The notes under the pieces were generated by a model, which searched no databases, was not told the DNA's origin, and worked only from the letters and a program-made list of their open reading frames with translations. Below, one piece after another: positions 1 through 7,179 of a DNA stretch of 10,633 nt. How positions within the stretch are numbered: position 1 is the stretch's first letter; each line of letters starts with the position of its first letter. Made by a program: the position numbers and the translations under genes. Source of the DNA: Euperipatoides rowelli (Eukaryota; Onychophora; Udeonychophora; Euonychophora; Peripatopsidae); assembly GCA_003024985.2 (NCBI GenBank), contig PXIH01S0064990.1; one strand, 5' to 3'.

Positions 1-499
1 AAAATGAATTAACTGACATTTAGCTACATTAAAATCCATTTGCCAAACCTTAGCCCAGTTACTTAATTTATCTAAATCATTTTGTATCAATAATTCCTCT
101 TCCATACTATTAACTCTTAAACTAATTAAAACCAATTATTTTATTATCCTATGCATTAAATTAAACAAAAAGTTTTATTTCCGCAATGGATGTGTACTTA
201 TACCTACATGATTTCAGTTCTATATTTAATATTGTAAACTTTTATTATTATTATTATTATTTATTATTATTCCAGTTTTTTTTATATTTAGATACAATAT
301 AGATCAAAGAAAACATTATTGATCAAAATAGATAAAAAATTTATGCGAACCTTTGCCCAAATATGATTTAGGTTGTAAACTAAATTTAAGCACATTCAAC
401 TTATCCAGTTAGAGATTAGAATCTGTGATTAATTAGGCCTATATAGAAATAGATATCTTTTTTGGTTATTGTTTGAATTATGAATAATAATTATACAAG
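1..499. other. AT-rich non-coding sequence
   Basis: No open frame of useful length and no recognisable domain is seen on either strand. The stretch is dominated by short A/T-rich words, one trinucleotide tract and an AGGCCTA motif near 436. It could be intergenic or intronic; nothing here decides between them. Confidence 0.6.
241..271. repeat. (ATT)n microsatellite
   Basis: About ten consecutive ATT units, broken once by an extra T. It is an ordinary trinucleotide microsatellite of the kind expected to vary in length between individuals. Confidence 0.9.
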
Positions 500-501
500 C
501 A

Positions 502-651
502 TCTGGGTGGCAAACATCTCCAGTGTTCCAAAAACCAATTATATCGTCCACTTCTGTCGGCCTAACCGTCTACTTCCATAGGCCTAAGCCTAACCGTTAA
601 CCAGACTATCGTTTTTGCAGATTTTGTAATCACCGGAGATTGCCACCCAGA
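502..651. mobile_element. Foldback (MITE-like) element with inverted arms
   Basis: The left arm 502-525 begins TCTGGGTGGCAA and continues ATCTCC then AGTG. The right arm 631-651 reads CACCGGAGAT then TGCCACCCAGA. The reverse complement of the right arm matches the left arm except for a two-base insertion and one substitution. The loop of about 105 bases holds two direct CCTAACCGT motifs (561-569 and 589-597) and an AGGCCTA. Arms of this quality around a short non-coding core are typical of miniature inverted-repeat elements. I could not find a clean target-site duplication, so the superfamily is not assigned. Confidence 0.6.
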
Positions 652-670
652 GACCCTATAAATAAGCATT

Positions 671-710
671 GCTATAGGCAGTGTTGAGTAGGAACGAAAT
701 CCAAAGGAAC
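671..710 (+). mobile_element. Left end of a hAT-type element with target duplication, cut by a gap
   Basis: The element starts at 679 with CAGTGTTGAG, the kind of terminus found in many animal hAT transposons. It is preceded immediately by the 8 bases GCTATAGG (671-678). The next 30 bases contain two GGAAC motifs, and the sequence stops at the N at 711. The same 8 bases flank the outer side of the reverse-oriented terminus that ends at 5868, and hAT transposases make 8-base duplications. I infer that these are the two ends of one non-autonomous insertion, separated only by wrong contig order. No transposase is encoded here. Confidence 0.7.
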
Positions 711-711
711 N
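711..711. other. Assembly gap (single N)
   Basis: A single N interrupts the hAT-type left end, and the next base begins a tandem repeat. The abrupt change of repeat context on the two sides suggests a contig join rather than one uncalled base. Confidence 0.8.
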
Positions 712-1096
712 GCATAGTGGATTACACATGTAGTTAGAGTTAGGGTTTTAGGCAACGGTAAGGTTAGGACTGTAGATTATCATAGGGTTGGTGCATAGTG
801 GATTACACACGTAGTTGGAGTTAAGGTTCAGGTAACGGTAAGATTAGGACTGTTGATTATCATATGGTTGGAGCATAGTGGATTACACACGTAGTTGGAG
901 TTAGGGTTCAGGTAACGGTAAGGTTAGGACTGTTGATTATCATAGGGTTGGAGCAAAGTGGATTACACACATAGTTGGAGTTAGAGTTCAGGATAACGAT
1001 AAGGTTAGGACTGTTGATTGTCATAGGGTTGGAGCATAGTGGATTACACACATAGTTGGAGTTAGGGTTCAGGATAACGATAAGGTTAGGACTGTA
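712..1096. repeat. Minisatellite with 80/81-bp unit, about 4.8 copies
   Basis: Units start with GCATAGTGGATTACACA (GCAAAGTGG in the fourth) at 712, 793, 873, 953 and 1034, giving periods of 81, 80, 80 and 81. The last unit is truncated near 1096 after AGGACTGTA. Copies differ by scattered substitutions and a one-base indel (GGTAACGGTA versus GGATAACGAT). Each unit contains GGTTAGG and GTTAGGGTT-like words that resemble telomeric repeats, but the array is not a telomere. Because 81 is a multiple of 3, a minus-strand frame stays open through it and shows a 27-residue periodicity; I regard that as an artefact. The array begins at the first base after an N, so its true copy number may be larger. 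Confidence 0.95.
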
Positions 1097-1410
1097 AATA
1101 AAAAAATTAAGGCTACTATTCATGTTGATCATGTGACTAAATGGAGGAGAAATGAGCAATTCACCAACTCTAACTCCTCAAATTCCAAACTCACAACTAT
1201 TGAACAGTTTGTTTCTTCTCCTTCAACTGGCTTTTCCCCAACTGATAACACAAAATTTCATACTTTCAGCCAGAGTTGGAGGGGGAAACTCTCCCTACCC
1301 CCTAGCAAAACCCCTGATTTCACCCATGCTTGGATCTTATTTTCAAACGCATTATTTTATATATCAATGCAACCCATTTCAAAAAATTGAGGTTCGAACT
1401 TTTTAGTTAA
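1097..1410. other. Less AT-rich stretch, no confident gene
   Basis: Between about 1130 and 1400 two plus-strand frames stay open together for about 85 codons. This reflects a locally C-rich, stop-poor composition rather than a gene: neither frame shows a recognisable domain, signal peptide or splice-site arrangement. On the minus strand, C-rich blocks read as CAGGGG then a G-rich run (around 1290-1320), faintly like the heads of the CAGTGGCGTAG-type repeats at 5617 and 8768. A degenerate repeat copy is possible but unproven. Confidence 0.35.
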
Positions 1411-2178
1411 GGTTTTCACTAGTTTTGAGGATATATAAAGTTCATCACGTGATCACATATCTAAATCTGTCACAATCTAAACATAAATGTTTTTTGAGTT
1501 TCCTCAATCCTTTTACAAAAGTCAGACAGATCAGAATGTCTTTATCTTCCTCTACTGTTAACCCTTTACTGCATAGCATCATTTTAAAANTACAGTTTTC
1601 TTAAATTTAAAAAAAACATACATAGGCCTATACACCACACAGACAGACTTCTGATTGCATTAATGTCATATTTGACATCATATGGTAGACATCATATTAT
1701 TATCACAAACAGATCACATGTGAATTACATAGTATTCATAACATGAGGAAGTTAGAAGATGGCATCTAACATGAAATTCAAATCAAGGTGCTGTGAGCAG
1801 AATTCGAACATATGTGTAATTTCTTGAAAATTCTCTGTAATTTTTTCTTGTAGCAGTAAATATGTGACAAATGCACAAGATAGAAAGGGGGGTCCTGGGT
1901 TTTATTATCCTATTGATTTATGACTTCCAATTGAGGCATATAATTAATTAGGATATGAGTTATTGTCATTTTCTTTGGGTTTACTGTGATATTGACATTT
2001 CAATTTGCTTTGTGTACATTGTGTATCAACAAATATAAGTGCTTTGTATTATAACTGATATATATTTATTGAGACTGGTGACATTTGACAAATTATTTTT
2101 ATAGTTTGAAAAATTAGTATATACGATATAGGTTACTAGAAATAATGTACTAATGTTTGATTATAGGCCTATGTGCTT
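1411..2178. other. AT-rich non-coding sequence
   Basis: No gene is visible. Small items include a palindromic TCACGTGA containing the E-box core CACGTG (around 1445-1452), two direct copies of GACATCATAT (1674-1683 and 1688-1697), a short hairpin ATGTCA/TGACAT (1663-1678), and a contig join at 1590. None is strong enough to call a regulatory element. Confidence 0.5.
1590..1590. other. Assembly gap (single N)
   Basis: A single N lies in an A/T run. By analogy with the Ns at 711, 5727 and 8718 it is probably a contig join, but here no repeat or duplication tests the join. Confidence 0.6.
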
Positions 2179-3075
2179 ATTTTTTTATTTATTTTATCTA
2201 AAAGCTTTAAGCCAGGGGCTTATACAGTCTTAAGTAACAATTACGATTAAATACAAATCAAAATAATAATACAATGATTAACTAAAACAATATAAATCAT
2301 AAAATATCACAATAATAATAAATTACATTAAAACAAAACAAATAAACTACGGTATCAAAATTGACAAGTTAAATACATTAAAATCTTTCAAATGGATAAG
2401 TTCTTTTAATAAATGATTCTAAAAAGTTTTAAAAGATGAGAAGGATTCTACAAATATGGAATTAGGAAGATCATTCCAAGTTTTAATACTTCTTTTGAGA
2501 ATAGAACCATTCATAGGTTTCCCTTTGAATCGTTCTATAAAATAGAGTAAATGTGAGTTCTTTTATTGTGTCTATCATTAATTCTGAAGAATCCATTTTT
2601 ATTTTTATTTATTACAATCTCTCTATAAATTAAGATTAGATCACTTTTTAAAATACGTTGAGATGGAGTTAGGAAGTCCAATTTAATCATCCTATCATTT
2701 TATTTTAAATTATTAAAGCCATGAATTTTCTTTGATAATCTTCTAAAGGTATTTTCAAGTATTTTCCTATTTGCTTTATTAGAAAGTTTGTAAATTGAAG
2801 AGCCATAGTCTATAATAGGTTGAAGAAAATGTTTATAGATAATTTCAAAAGATTCAATATTTAATATATTTGATATTTCTTTTTATAAATGAAAATTTTC
2901 TCTTAATGTGTAATTCAAAATTATATTCACTATCAAAAGTTATTCCAAGATCTTTATGACTTTTAACATTTTTTAATATTTGTTTGTTGTAAAATTTTTG
3001 ATTTTGTGATATTTGATTATAAAGTAGGTTATTACTTCTGTACAAACCTTTTGGGTTTAAACTTTTGTAGCCTGC
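2179..3075 (-). mobile_element. 5'-truncated non-LTR retrotransposon (LINE) copy
   Basis: Read on the minus strand, this is the 3' end of a LINE: the C-terminal part of a reverse-transcriptase protein, about 200 bases of AT-rich 3' untranslated sequence, a short terminal stem-loop, and an A/T-rich tail of the TAAA type at 2179-2196. The 5' side fades at about 3060-3096, well inside the reverse-transcriptase gene, as expected for a copy truncated during target-primed reverse transcription. Several frameshifts and a stop show that it is old and inactive. The C-terminal motifs fit the CR1/L2/jockey-like groups; I cannot assign a clade without a search. No clear target duplication was found. Confidence 0.85.
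2208..2222 (-). other. Stem-loop at the LINE 3' end
   Basis: TAAGCC and GGCTTA are perfect 6-base arms around a 3-base loop, lying 12 bases inside the element's A/T-rich tail. In several LINE groups a hairpin near the 3' end of the RNA is recognised by the element's own reverse transcriptase. That role is an inference from position here. Confidence 0.45.
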
Positions 3076-3096
3076 TAGATAAAAATAAAAAAAATT
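2419..3096 (-). pseudogene. LINE reverse transcriptase, C-terminal fragment, frameshifted
   Basis: This is a remnant of the LINE ORF2 protein, which copies the element's RNA at a nicked chromosomal site. The first open segment (3096-2854) contains the motif KDLGITFDSEYNFELHI, the hallmark block just after the polymerase core in CR1/jockey-like reverse transcriptases. After a frameshift near 2853, the next frame gives an aromatic-rich block with QPIIDYGSSIY, the counterpart of the family's 'P.LDY...W' block. This is followed by NRKILENTFRRLSKKIHG (the usual LE..Q.R...I region) and, beyond an in-frame stop at 2700-2702, a block with DRMIKLDF and DLILIYREI. A second frameshift near 2555 leads to KTWNDLPNSI and FSSFKTF, then a stop at 2419-2421; this matches the usual 'WN.LP......FK' terminus. 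The endonuclease and catalytic YADD region are absent because of 5' truncation. Confidence 0.85.
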
Positions 3097-3194
3097 CTAC
3101 AGCTAAAGTAAGTACTGTACATAAATTTTTAAAGTTTACGAAATAGGACTTCTGAAATTACAGTATGTCAAACTAAGAAGAAATAAATTATGCC

Positions 3195-3411
3195 TTCTAT
3201 CAAAGGACCAACTTAGGTGAGCTCCAGGACAAATCCCGATTAAAAAAAAGAATCCATCAAACCTATACTTAAATCTAGTTACAAGAAATTTACTGGTAGG
3301 CTAATACAATTCGACAAGCTTGAAAACCAATTGAAGAAAAACCAAGGCCTTATCCTATACATCTATGACAATGGAAGCATCCTAAGATCCAGAGGAAGTG
3401 AGAAAGGATAA
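3195..3411 (+). pseudogene. Unidentified frameshifted coding remnant, possibly retroelement
   Basis: I do not recognise this gene with confidence. Two frames chain together: 3195 up to about 3241 (beginning FYQRTNLGELQ), then, across a run of eight As at 3242-3249, the frame 3244-3411 of 55 codons. The latter contains FTGRLIQFDKLENQL and ends LYIYDNGSILRSRGSEKG before TAA. Base composition here is less AT-biased than the flanks and the residues look protein-like (charged, few homopolymers). The 'D.G.ILR.RG' ending is faintly reminiscent of the segment just before the integrase zinc finger in BEL/Pao-type polyproteins, but that is a guess. There is no start codon and no partner domain, and the LINE just upstream lies on the opposite strand, so this is a separate fragment. 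Confidence 0.3.
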
Positions 3412-3690
3412 GTTGCCAACAACAGAATCCATTATTTCTCACTCATAACAGTTTATGAATTTTAACTTTTAATCAAATTAACAGCATTTTTATTTTTCCC
3501 ATTAATATTATACATGAACGGGAACATTCCGGAGAAACTAATATAAGCATTCATCAAATGAAGCATTCTTCTACCTCAACGCAAACCTTACTATTAAACT
3601 TCCCTAAACAACATTTACTCAAAAATCTACAATAATTTTTTTCTTGATAATTTTCATATTTCAAAGTAAAAATCCTTATTTACAAGTAGT

Positions 3691-3711
3691 CATCATCATC
3701 ATCATCATCAT
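3691..3711. repeat. (CAT)n microsatellite
   Basis: Seven perfect CAT units in a row. Confidence 0.95.
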
Positions 3712-4084
3712 CTATTTCTGATCCCTTTTACCCAAATATAATGGTTTTCTCAAGTTGGTAAAAAAAAAACTAATTTATTTATTTTATATAAGTCAATTAT
3801 TTTTTTATATATTCTGTTTGTAAAGTTCAAAAGAAGTTTAGATAATTCCCATTAATTATTATTTATGTTTAGTTAGGGGTGGCCAAAAGCTAATTTCTAA
3901 TAATCTTTAAATATCAGTCTTATTATTGTCATTTTTTTTATACATTGTTCCGGATTTTCAATTTTTTTCCAAAGTTGCTTTGCTCAATAAGATGGGGACA
4001 AAAGCCATCCATAACTTAAAATTTCATGTAAAAGACCAAATTTTTCAATTATTTAATTGTAAAATTAAATAACAATTTAAACTT

Positions 4085-4109
4085 AAAAAAACAAAAAAAA
4101 AAAAAAAAA
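4085..4109. repeat. A-rich homopolymer tract
   Basis: Seven As, a C, then seventeen As. It could be an old poly(A) insertion scar, but no retrotransposed sequence is recognisable directly beside it, so it is listed as simple sequence only. Confidence 0.8.
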
Positions 4110-4150
4110 CATTCTTTAAACTAAGTCATATTAACCACACACATAATATT

Positions 4151-4178
4151 GAGTGACTCAGCTCTATGTGAGTTACTC
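4151..4178. promoter_or_regulatory. Hairpin containing an AP-1-type site
   Basis: GAGTGACTCA (4151-4160) and TGAGTTACTC (4169-4178) are 10-base inverted arms with one mismatch around an 8-base loop. The left arm contains TGACTCA, the consensus for AP-1 (Jun/Fos) dimers. A 7-base match occurs often by chance, and no promoter or gene start is seen nearby, so a regulatory role is unproven. Confidence 0.2.
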
Positions 4179-4664
4179 TTGTTGTCCCACATTACAATTT
4201 TTATTTCAGATAAGCAAATGATCCTGGTGTATACTTTGGTAAGACCATTTTGTATGCTAGATAGGATTTATTTCATATTATAGTTAGATTGTTAGTGTTT
4301 TAGGCAAAACAGGACAGACATTAATAATCCAGGCATCATGTTAACGCTTTGTTGTGAGATTCTTATGTTGAAGTTTGCTACTGCCTTTGTGGATTATCTT
4401 GAGTGTACATTTGTTGTCCTAAAACTTAAAGGGGAGATAATCAAATAATATAATTAGTAATTTACTTCTAGACAACAGGGGAACTTCAGTTTTGTCAATC
4501 TATATATTGGAATTTTCCTGGGTTTTGTCATAGTACTAAATCTTATTAGTTTGTTTTTTATACTAATACAAATTATTATATAAAAAATATAAGATGAATA
4601 GCAAACCAAACTATATTTCTAGCTTGAATGTTTGCTGGGTTTCAGTATTTGTTAACGTTGATTA

Positions 4665-4820
4665 TTTTTTGGGACTTTTAAAATTTTTTTCGATACCAAG
4701 ATTTCTATGATTTTAAAATTTTATACCAGATGTGTTCCATATATATAGCCTTCAATGATGTCATAGTAGTGAGGGGGCCAAAGAACTGGAAATTTTTCAG
4801 CTCTTAAAAAATTTAACAAG
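4665..4820. repeat. Diverged dispersed repeat, copy 1
   Basis: This is homologous to 5201-5394 in the same orientation. Shared blocks, in order, are a TTTTTTGG start, TTTTAAAATTTTATACC, ATGTGTT, ATATAGCCTTC, TGTCATAGTAG and CAGCTCTTAAAAA. Copy 1 lacks about 35 bases present in copy 2 after ATGTGTT. The identity is visibly imperfect, so the copies are old. It is non-coding and its family is unknown. Confidence 0.65.
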
Positions 4821-4826
4821 GAGAGT

Positions 4827-4893
4827 TATGTATGTATCGATGGATTTGCTTGTATGGATGTGTAGTGTATGGATGGGTAGATGTATGGATGAC
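4827..4893. repeat. Degenerate (TATGGATG)n minisatellite
   Basis: TATGGATG or one-base variants recur at irregular spacing through about 67 bases, mixed with TATG and GTAG words. This is a decayed short tandem repeat directly after repeat copy 1. Confidence 0.6.
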
Positions 4894-5200
4894 TGCAAGT
4901 GAACATGTGACTATGCCTGGGGTATCACCACCATTGCTAGAAATATGACTCATTAAGTTGTGTTAGAATGTGGTTAGCTATAATTTGATATTAACTATAA
5001 TGTATGTGATATTAGCCAGAATGTATTGTATAACTTCCTATGATATATTAGCTTTCATATTGAGATAAAGACTAATATTTTTTATGCTTCTAAAATTTAG
5101 CCCGAGGGTTAATTCCAAATTAAAAAAATGTAAATCAAATTATTTTATACACAATAGTTCAAGTCACATGTTTATAACTTGAGTGGTTGTTGAGATATGG
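4894..5200. other. AT-rich non-coding sequence
   Basis: The segment separates the two diverged repeat copies. No open frame, motif or repeat that I can name is visible. Confidence 0.5.
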
Positions 5201-5394
5201 TATTTTTTGGATTTAGAAAATTTTTTCACTTAGCTCTTGTGGGATTTTTAAATTTTACACCGTAATGTGTTATAATACACTTCCACTTATGGTAAACCTC
5301 CACATATAGCCTTCTTCAGTGTCATAGTAGGGTGAAGGCACTCAATCAAAAATTCTTAGATTATGTTTCAGCTCTCTTAAAAATTAAACATGGA
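5201..5394. repeat. Diverged dispersed repeat, copy 2
   Basis: This is the partner of 4665-4820. It carries the same ordered blocks (AAATTTTACACC, AATGTGTT, ACATATAGCCTTC, GTGTCATAGTAG, TTTCAGCTCTCTTAAAAA) plus an extra segment of about 35 bases around 5270-5305. The shared order of blocks over more than 150 bases makes chance similarity unlikely. Confidence 0.65.
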
Positions 5395-5454
5395 ATACAA
5401 AATAATTAAAATAGCCGGATATAATAAACATTAAAAAAAAAAAAATTAAGGTGT

Positions 5455-5525
5455 CGGGGGCCCCAATATAAAAGTTATAGTGCTCACCTTTTTATGTACA
5501 GGAGTTCAAAACCCATGTTACTAGG
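5455..5525 (+). mobile_element. Possible degraded tRNA-derived SINE head
   Basis: The segment begins with GGGGGCCCC, continues with GTTATAGTGCTCACC, and 12 bases later has GGAGTTCAAAACCC, close to the tRNA B-box consensus (GGTTCGANNCC). The order and spacing resemble the tRNA-like head of many invertebrate SINEs, but the A-box is not convincing and the cloverleaf cannot be completed, so it is not a functional tRNA gene. A composition-driven coincidence remains possible. Confidence 0.35.
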
Positions 5526-5567
5526 ATGTAGGGTTCTCAGCATTTACAGTATTTTAATGTTGGACAT

Positions 5568-5726
5568 GGTAGTTGTCAATCAACAAGACAATACTGTATT
5601 AAATATGATATTAATTCAGTGGCGTAGTATAACTTTTTGGTACCCAGGGCGTAACTTACTCTTTACACCCCTCTGCACCTTGTTTATATTATTACTGTAA
5701 ATATTTTGATAAGCTTTTTTTTTTTT
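5568..5726 (+). repeat. 159-bp exact direct repeat, first copy (contig end)
   Basis: Every base of this segment matches 8719-8877. The match ends at the last base before the N at 5727, and its partner starts at the first base after the N at 8718. This geometry is that of two overlapping contig ends, not of two independent insertions. Within it, CAGTGGCGTAG at 5617-5627 marks the start of an interspersed repeat that continues only in the second copy. Confidence 0.95.
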
Positions 5727-5727
5727 N
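5727..5727. other. Assembly gap (single N)
   Basis: The N follows a run of 12 Ts, and the sequence after it belongs to an unrelated hAT-type element. It is best read as a contig join, and probably a wrong one. Confidence 0.85.
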
Positions 5728-5876
5728 GTAAAGGAACGAAAAAGGAACTTGGAACTGGAACTAGTTCCTTTTTCAAAACAGGAACTAAGAACAGGAACTA
5801 GTTCCTATTTTTTGAAAGGAACCGGAACTGGAACTAGTTCCTTTTTTACTGGAACTATCCCAACACTGGCTATAGG
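5728..5876 (-). mobile_element. Right end of a hAT-type element with target duplication
   Basis: Read on the minus strand the element starts at 5868 with CAGTGTTGGGATAGTTCC, a hAT-like terminus, and the next eight bases outside it (5869-5876) are GCTATAGG, identical to 671-678. The interior is a tandem array of GGAACTAGTTCC palindromes (5757-5768, 5794-5805, 5830-5841) at 36-37-base spacing, with further GGAAC words towards the N. A plus-strand frame runs through this array (from about 5749) with repeated GTG/TSS residues; it is a by-product of the repeat, not a gene. No transposase is present, so this is a non-autonomous element. Confidence 0.75.
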
Positions 5877-6117
5877 ACATCACTGCAGTCAACTGCCATT
5901 AATCATCTCATTAATCTGTATCAGAAACCTTTTTTCTTATTTACAGAACATGATTATTTGGTATTCAAGATGTCAGTTAAAAATTCCACATAAGTTAGAT
6001 TTCCACCTTAATTTACTTTTTTTTTACAACATACATATCCATGACTGCAGGGGTTCGAAACCAAGAAGCCTAGCTTTCTTGTGCTGCTAAGACATCAGCA
6101 AAAAATTTATTGAGAGT
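5877..6117. other. Non-coding sequence with one B-box-like motif
   Basis: GGTTCGAAACC at 6052-6062 fits the tRNA B-box consensus exactly. No A-box lies at the right distance upstream and no cloverleaf can be drawn, so it may be a SINE fragment or chance. Nothing else is recognisable. Confidence 0.35.
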
Positions 6118-6545
6118 ATATAGTGCTATACCATAATGTCAAAAAATTATTCCCATATGCTACTTTGTGAAGCAGGAATGGTAACATTTTTACCTGTATC
6201 TACTGTATATGTGTTGAGATATTGAAATGCTTTGGTGCGGCTTTCCAAATGGCATCATTTCAAATGGTGGCCACTTTTATGTCATAATAGATATTTGCTT
6301 ATATCTCAGTTAATTTTTAACCAATTTTAATTTTTTTTAAAATAACATATTTTCTTATGTTTTATTTTTTGTTATTACTATTTTTATGTAAATGTGATGC
6401 TTTTTGCGTAAAACTAAAAAAAAAAGAAAAATCTAGCAACATTTTGTCTCCTTGTATCATGGGTTCATTTTTTATCCCATATGAATGATCTTTTGTTTAA
6501 ATGGCAGCTGTTTTCATGTATTTTGATCAATACCATTTTTATGTA
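6118..6545 (+). repeat. Long inverted repeat, left arm
   Basis: This arm is homologous to the reverse complement of 7180-7587 along nearly its whole length. Shared blocks in order include TATAGTGC, CCATAATGT, TTTGTGAAG, GATATTGAAATGCTTTG, CTTTCCAAATGG, TTTCAAATGGTGG, ATGTCATAATA, ACATATTTTCTTATGTT, TTGTTATTACTATTTTTATG, CTTGTATC, GGTTCATTT and AAATGGCAGCT. The left arm has about 45 extra bases (roughly 6173-6217). There is no coding capacity. It could be an old palindromic DNA transposon or two copies of one repeat inserted head to head. Confidence 0.9.
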
Positions 6546-7179
6546 GCCTATATATTATAACTGATTCTTAATTATTTTCATTAATAATATCTAAACAATA
6601 ACAAAGAGTTCATATTTTGGCACAGATTAGGCAGGGTAACAAACAGTGAAGACAACAAAATTGATCAAAATGCTTAAAACAAATATATTTTATTTATAAC
6701 TAGCAGAAAGACCCCAACATTGCCTGTGGGGGAGGGGAAGTTAGGAAGGGTGACCCTGTTTAATGATGGCCTATATTTTCCACTGGGTACTAGAGAGTAA
6801 GCAAGCCAAATTTGGTCCCGATCGCTCCAAGGATTGAGGAATTGCCCCTGGAGGGGTGGTTTGTAAGTTCAAGGGGTAGAGTCACTCAGCTTAATTATAG
6901 TCTATGTTACCCTGTGGGGTCCTAGAGAGTAAGTATGCTAAATTTGGTGTAGATTGGTTAAATGACTGAGAATTGTATAGAGAACACACAGTAATATTTA
7001 CAGATAGACATTTAATATTTATTGTAGAGATATTTGGTCATTTTTATTTTTTTTTAATTTATTTTTGTATCTTAATGATGTGTGATATTTCTTTTTTCTT
7101 TATATAAATGTTAATGAGGTAAGACCCATTAAAAATAAACATTGAAAAATAAAATTGTGTTTTATTGGTAAATACAGAG
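6546..7179. other. Loop of the long inverted repeat
   Basis: About 630 bases separate the arms. The middle holds a separate dimeric repeat (6703-7029); the flanks are AT-rich and featureless. No gene is seen. Confidence 0.6.
6703..7029 (+). mobile_element. Interspersed repeat with internal dimer
   Basis: The unit starts AACTAGCAGAAAGACCCC then ATTGCC, a beginning I associate with widespread invertebrate LINE/SINE-type tails, and ends GACATTTAATATTTATTG. Two related halves lie about 132 bases apart: TAGAGAGTAAG followed by AAATTTGGT and GAT at about 6790-6822 and again at about 6922-6954, each preceded by ATTGCC, a G-rich block and AAGTT. It is markedly richer in G than its surroundings. The family is not named here; it sits inside the loop of the inverted repeat, so it may have inserted after that structure formed. 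Confidence 0.5.

Larger units (their letters stand above)
3412..4650. other. AT-rich non-coding sequence
   Basis: Apart from the simple repeats and one hairpin listed separately, I see no gene here. A 29-base segment 4210-4238 is bracketed by TTATTTCAG and GTAAGA, which look like splice signals, but such pairs are common by chance in AT-rich DNA and the segment has no supporting frame. Confidence 0.5.

Noticed and set aside
908-1159. Minus-strand open frame with a repeating 27-residue pattern
   Set aside because: It is produced by the 80/81-bp minisatellite, whose period is close to a multiple of three; no domain or start context supports a gene.
1133-1406. Two overlapping plus-strand frames of about 85 codons
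   Set aside because: Both are open at once because the stretch is C-rich and poor in stops; neither resembles a known protein.
3521-3537. Heat-shock-element-like GGGAACATTCCGGAGAA
   Set aside because: The first two pentamers fit but the third is wrongly spaced, and no promoter is nearby.
4210-4238. Micro-exon between TTATTTCAG and GTAAGA
   Set aside because: Splice-like pairs are frequent by chance in AT-rich DNA and no neighbouring exon or conserved frame is seen.
679-5868. A single 5.2-kb hAT transposon spanning both matching ends
   Set aside because: The interior lacks any transposase and contains unrelated repeats and Ns exactly where the ends are cut; contig misordering explains it more simply.
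6040-6075. tRNA gene suggested by an exact B-box-like GGTTCGAAACC
   Set aside because: No A-box, acceptor stem or anticodon arm can be drawn around it.
5749-6090. Plus-strand frame of 113 codons rich in GTGTSS residues
   Set aside because: Its first third translates the GGAACTAGTTCC repeats of the hAT-type element and the rest is AT-rich non-coding sequence.
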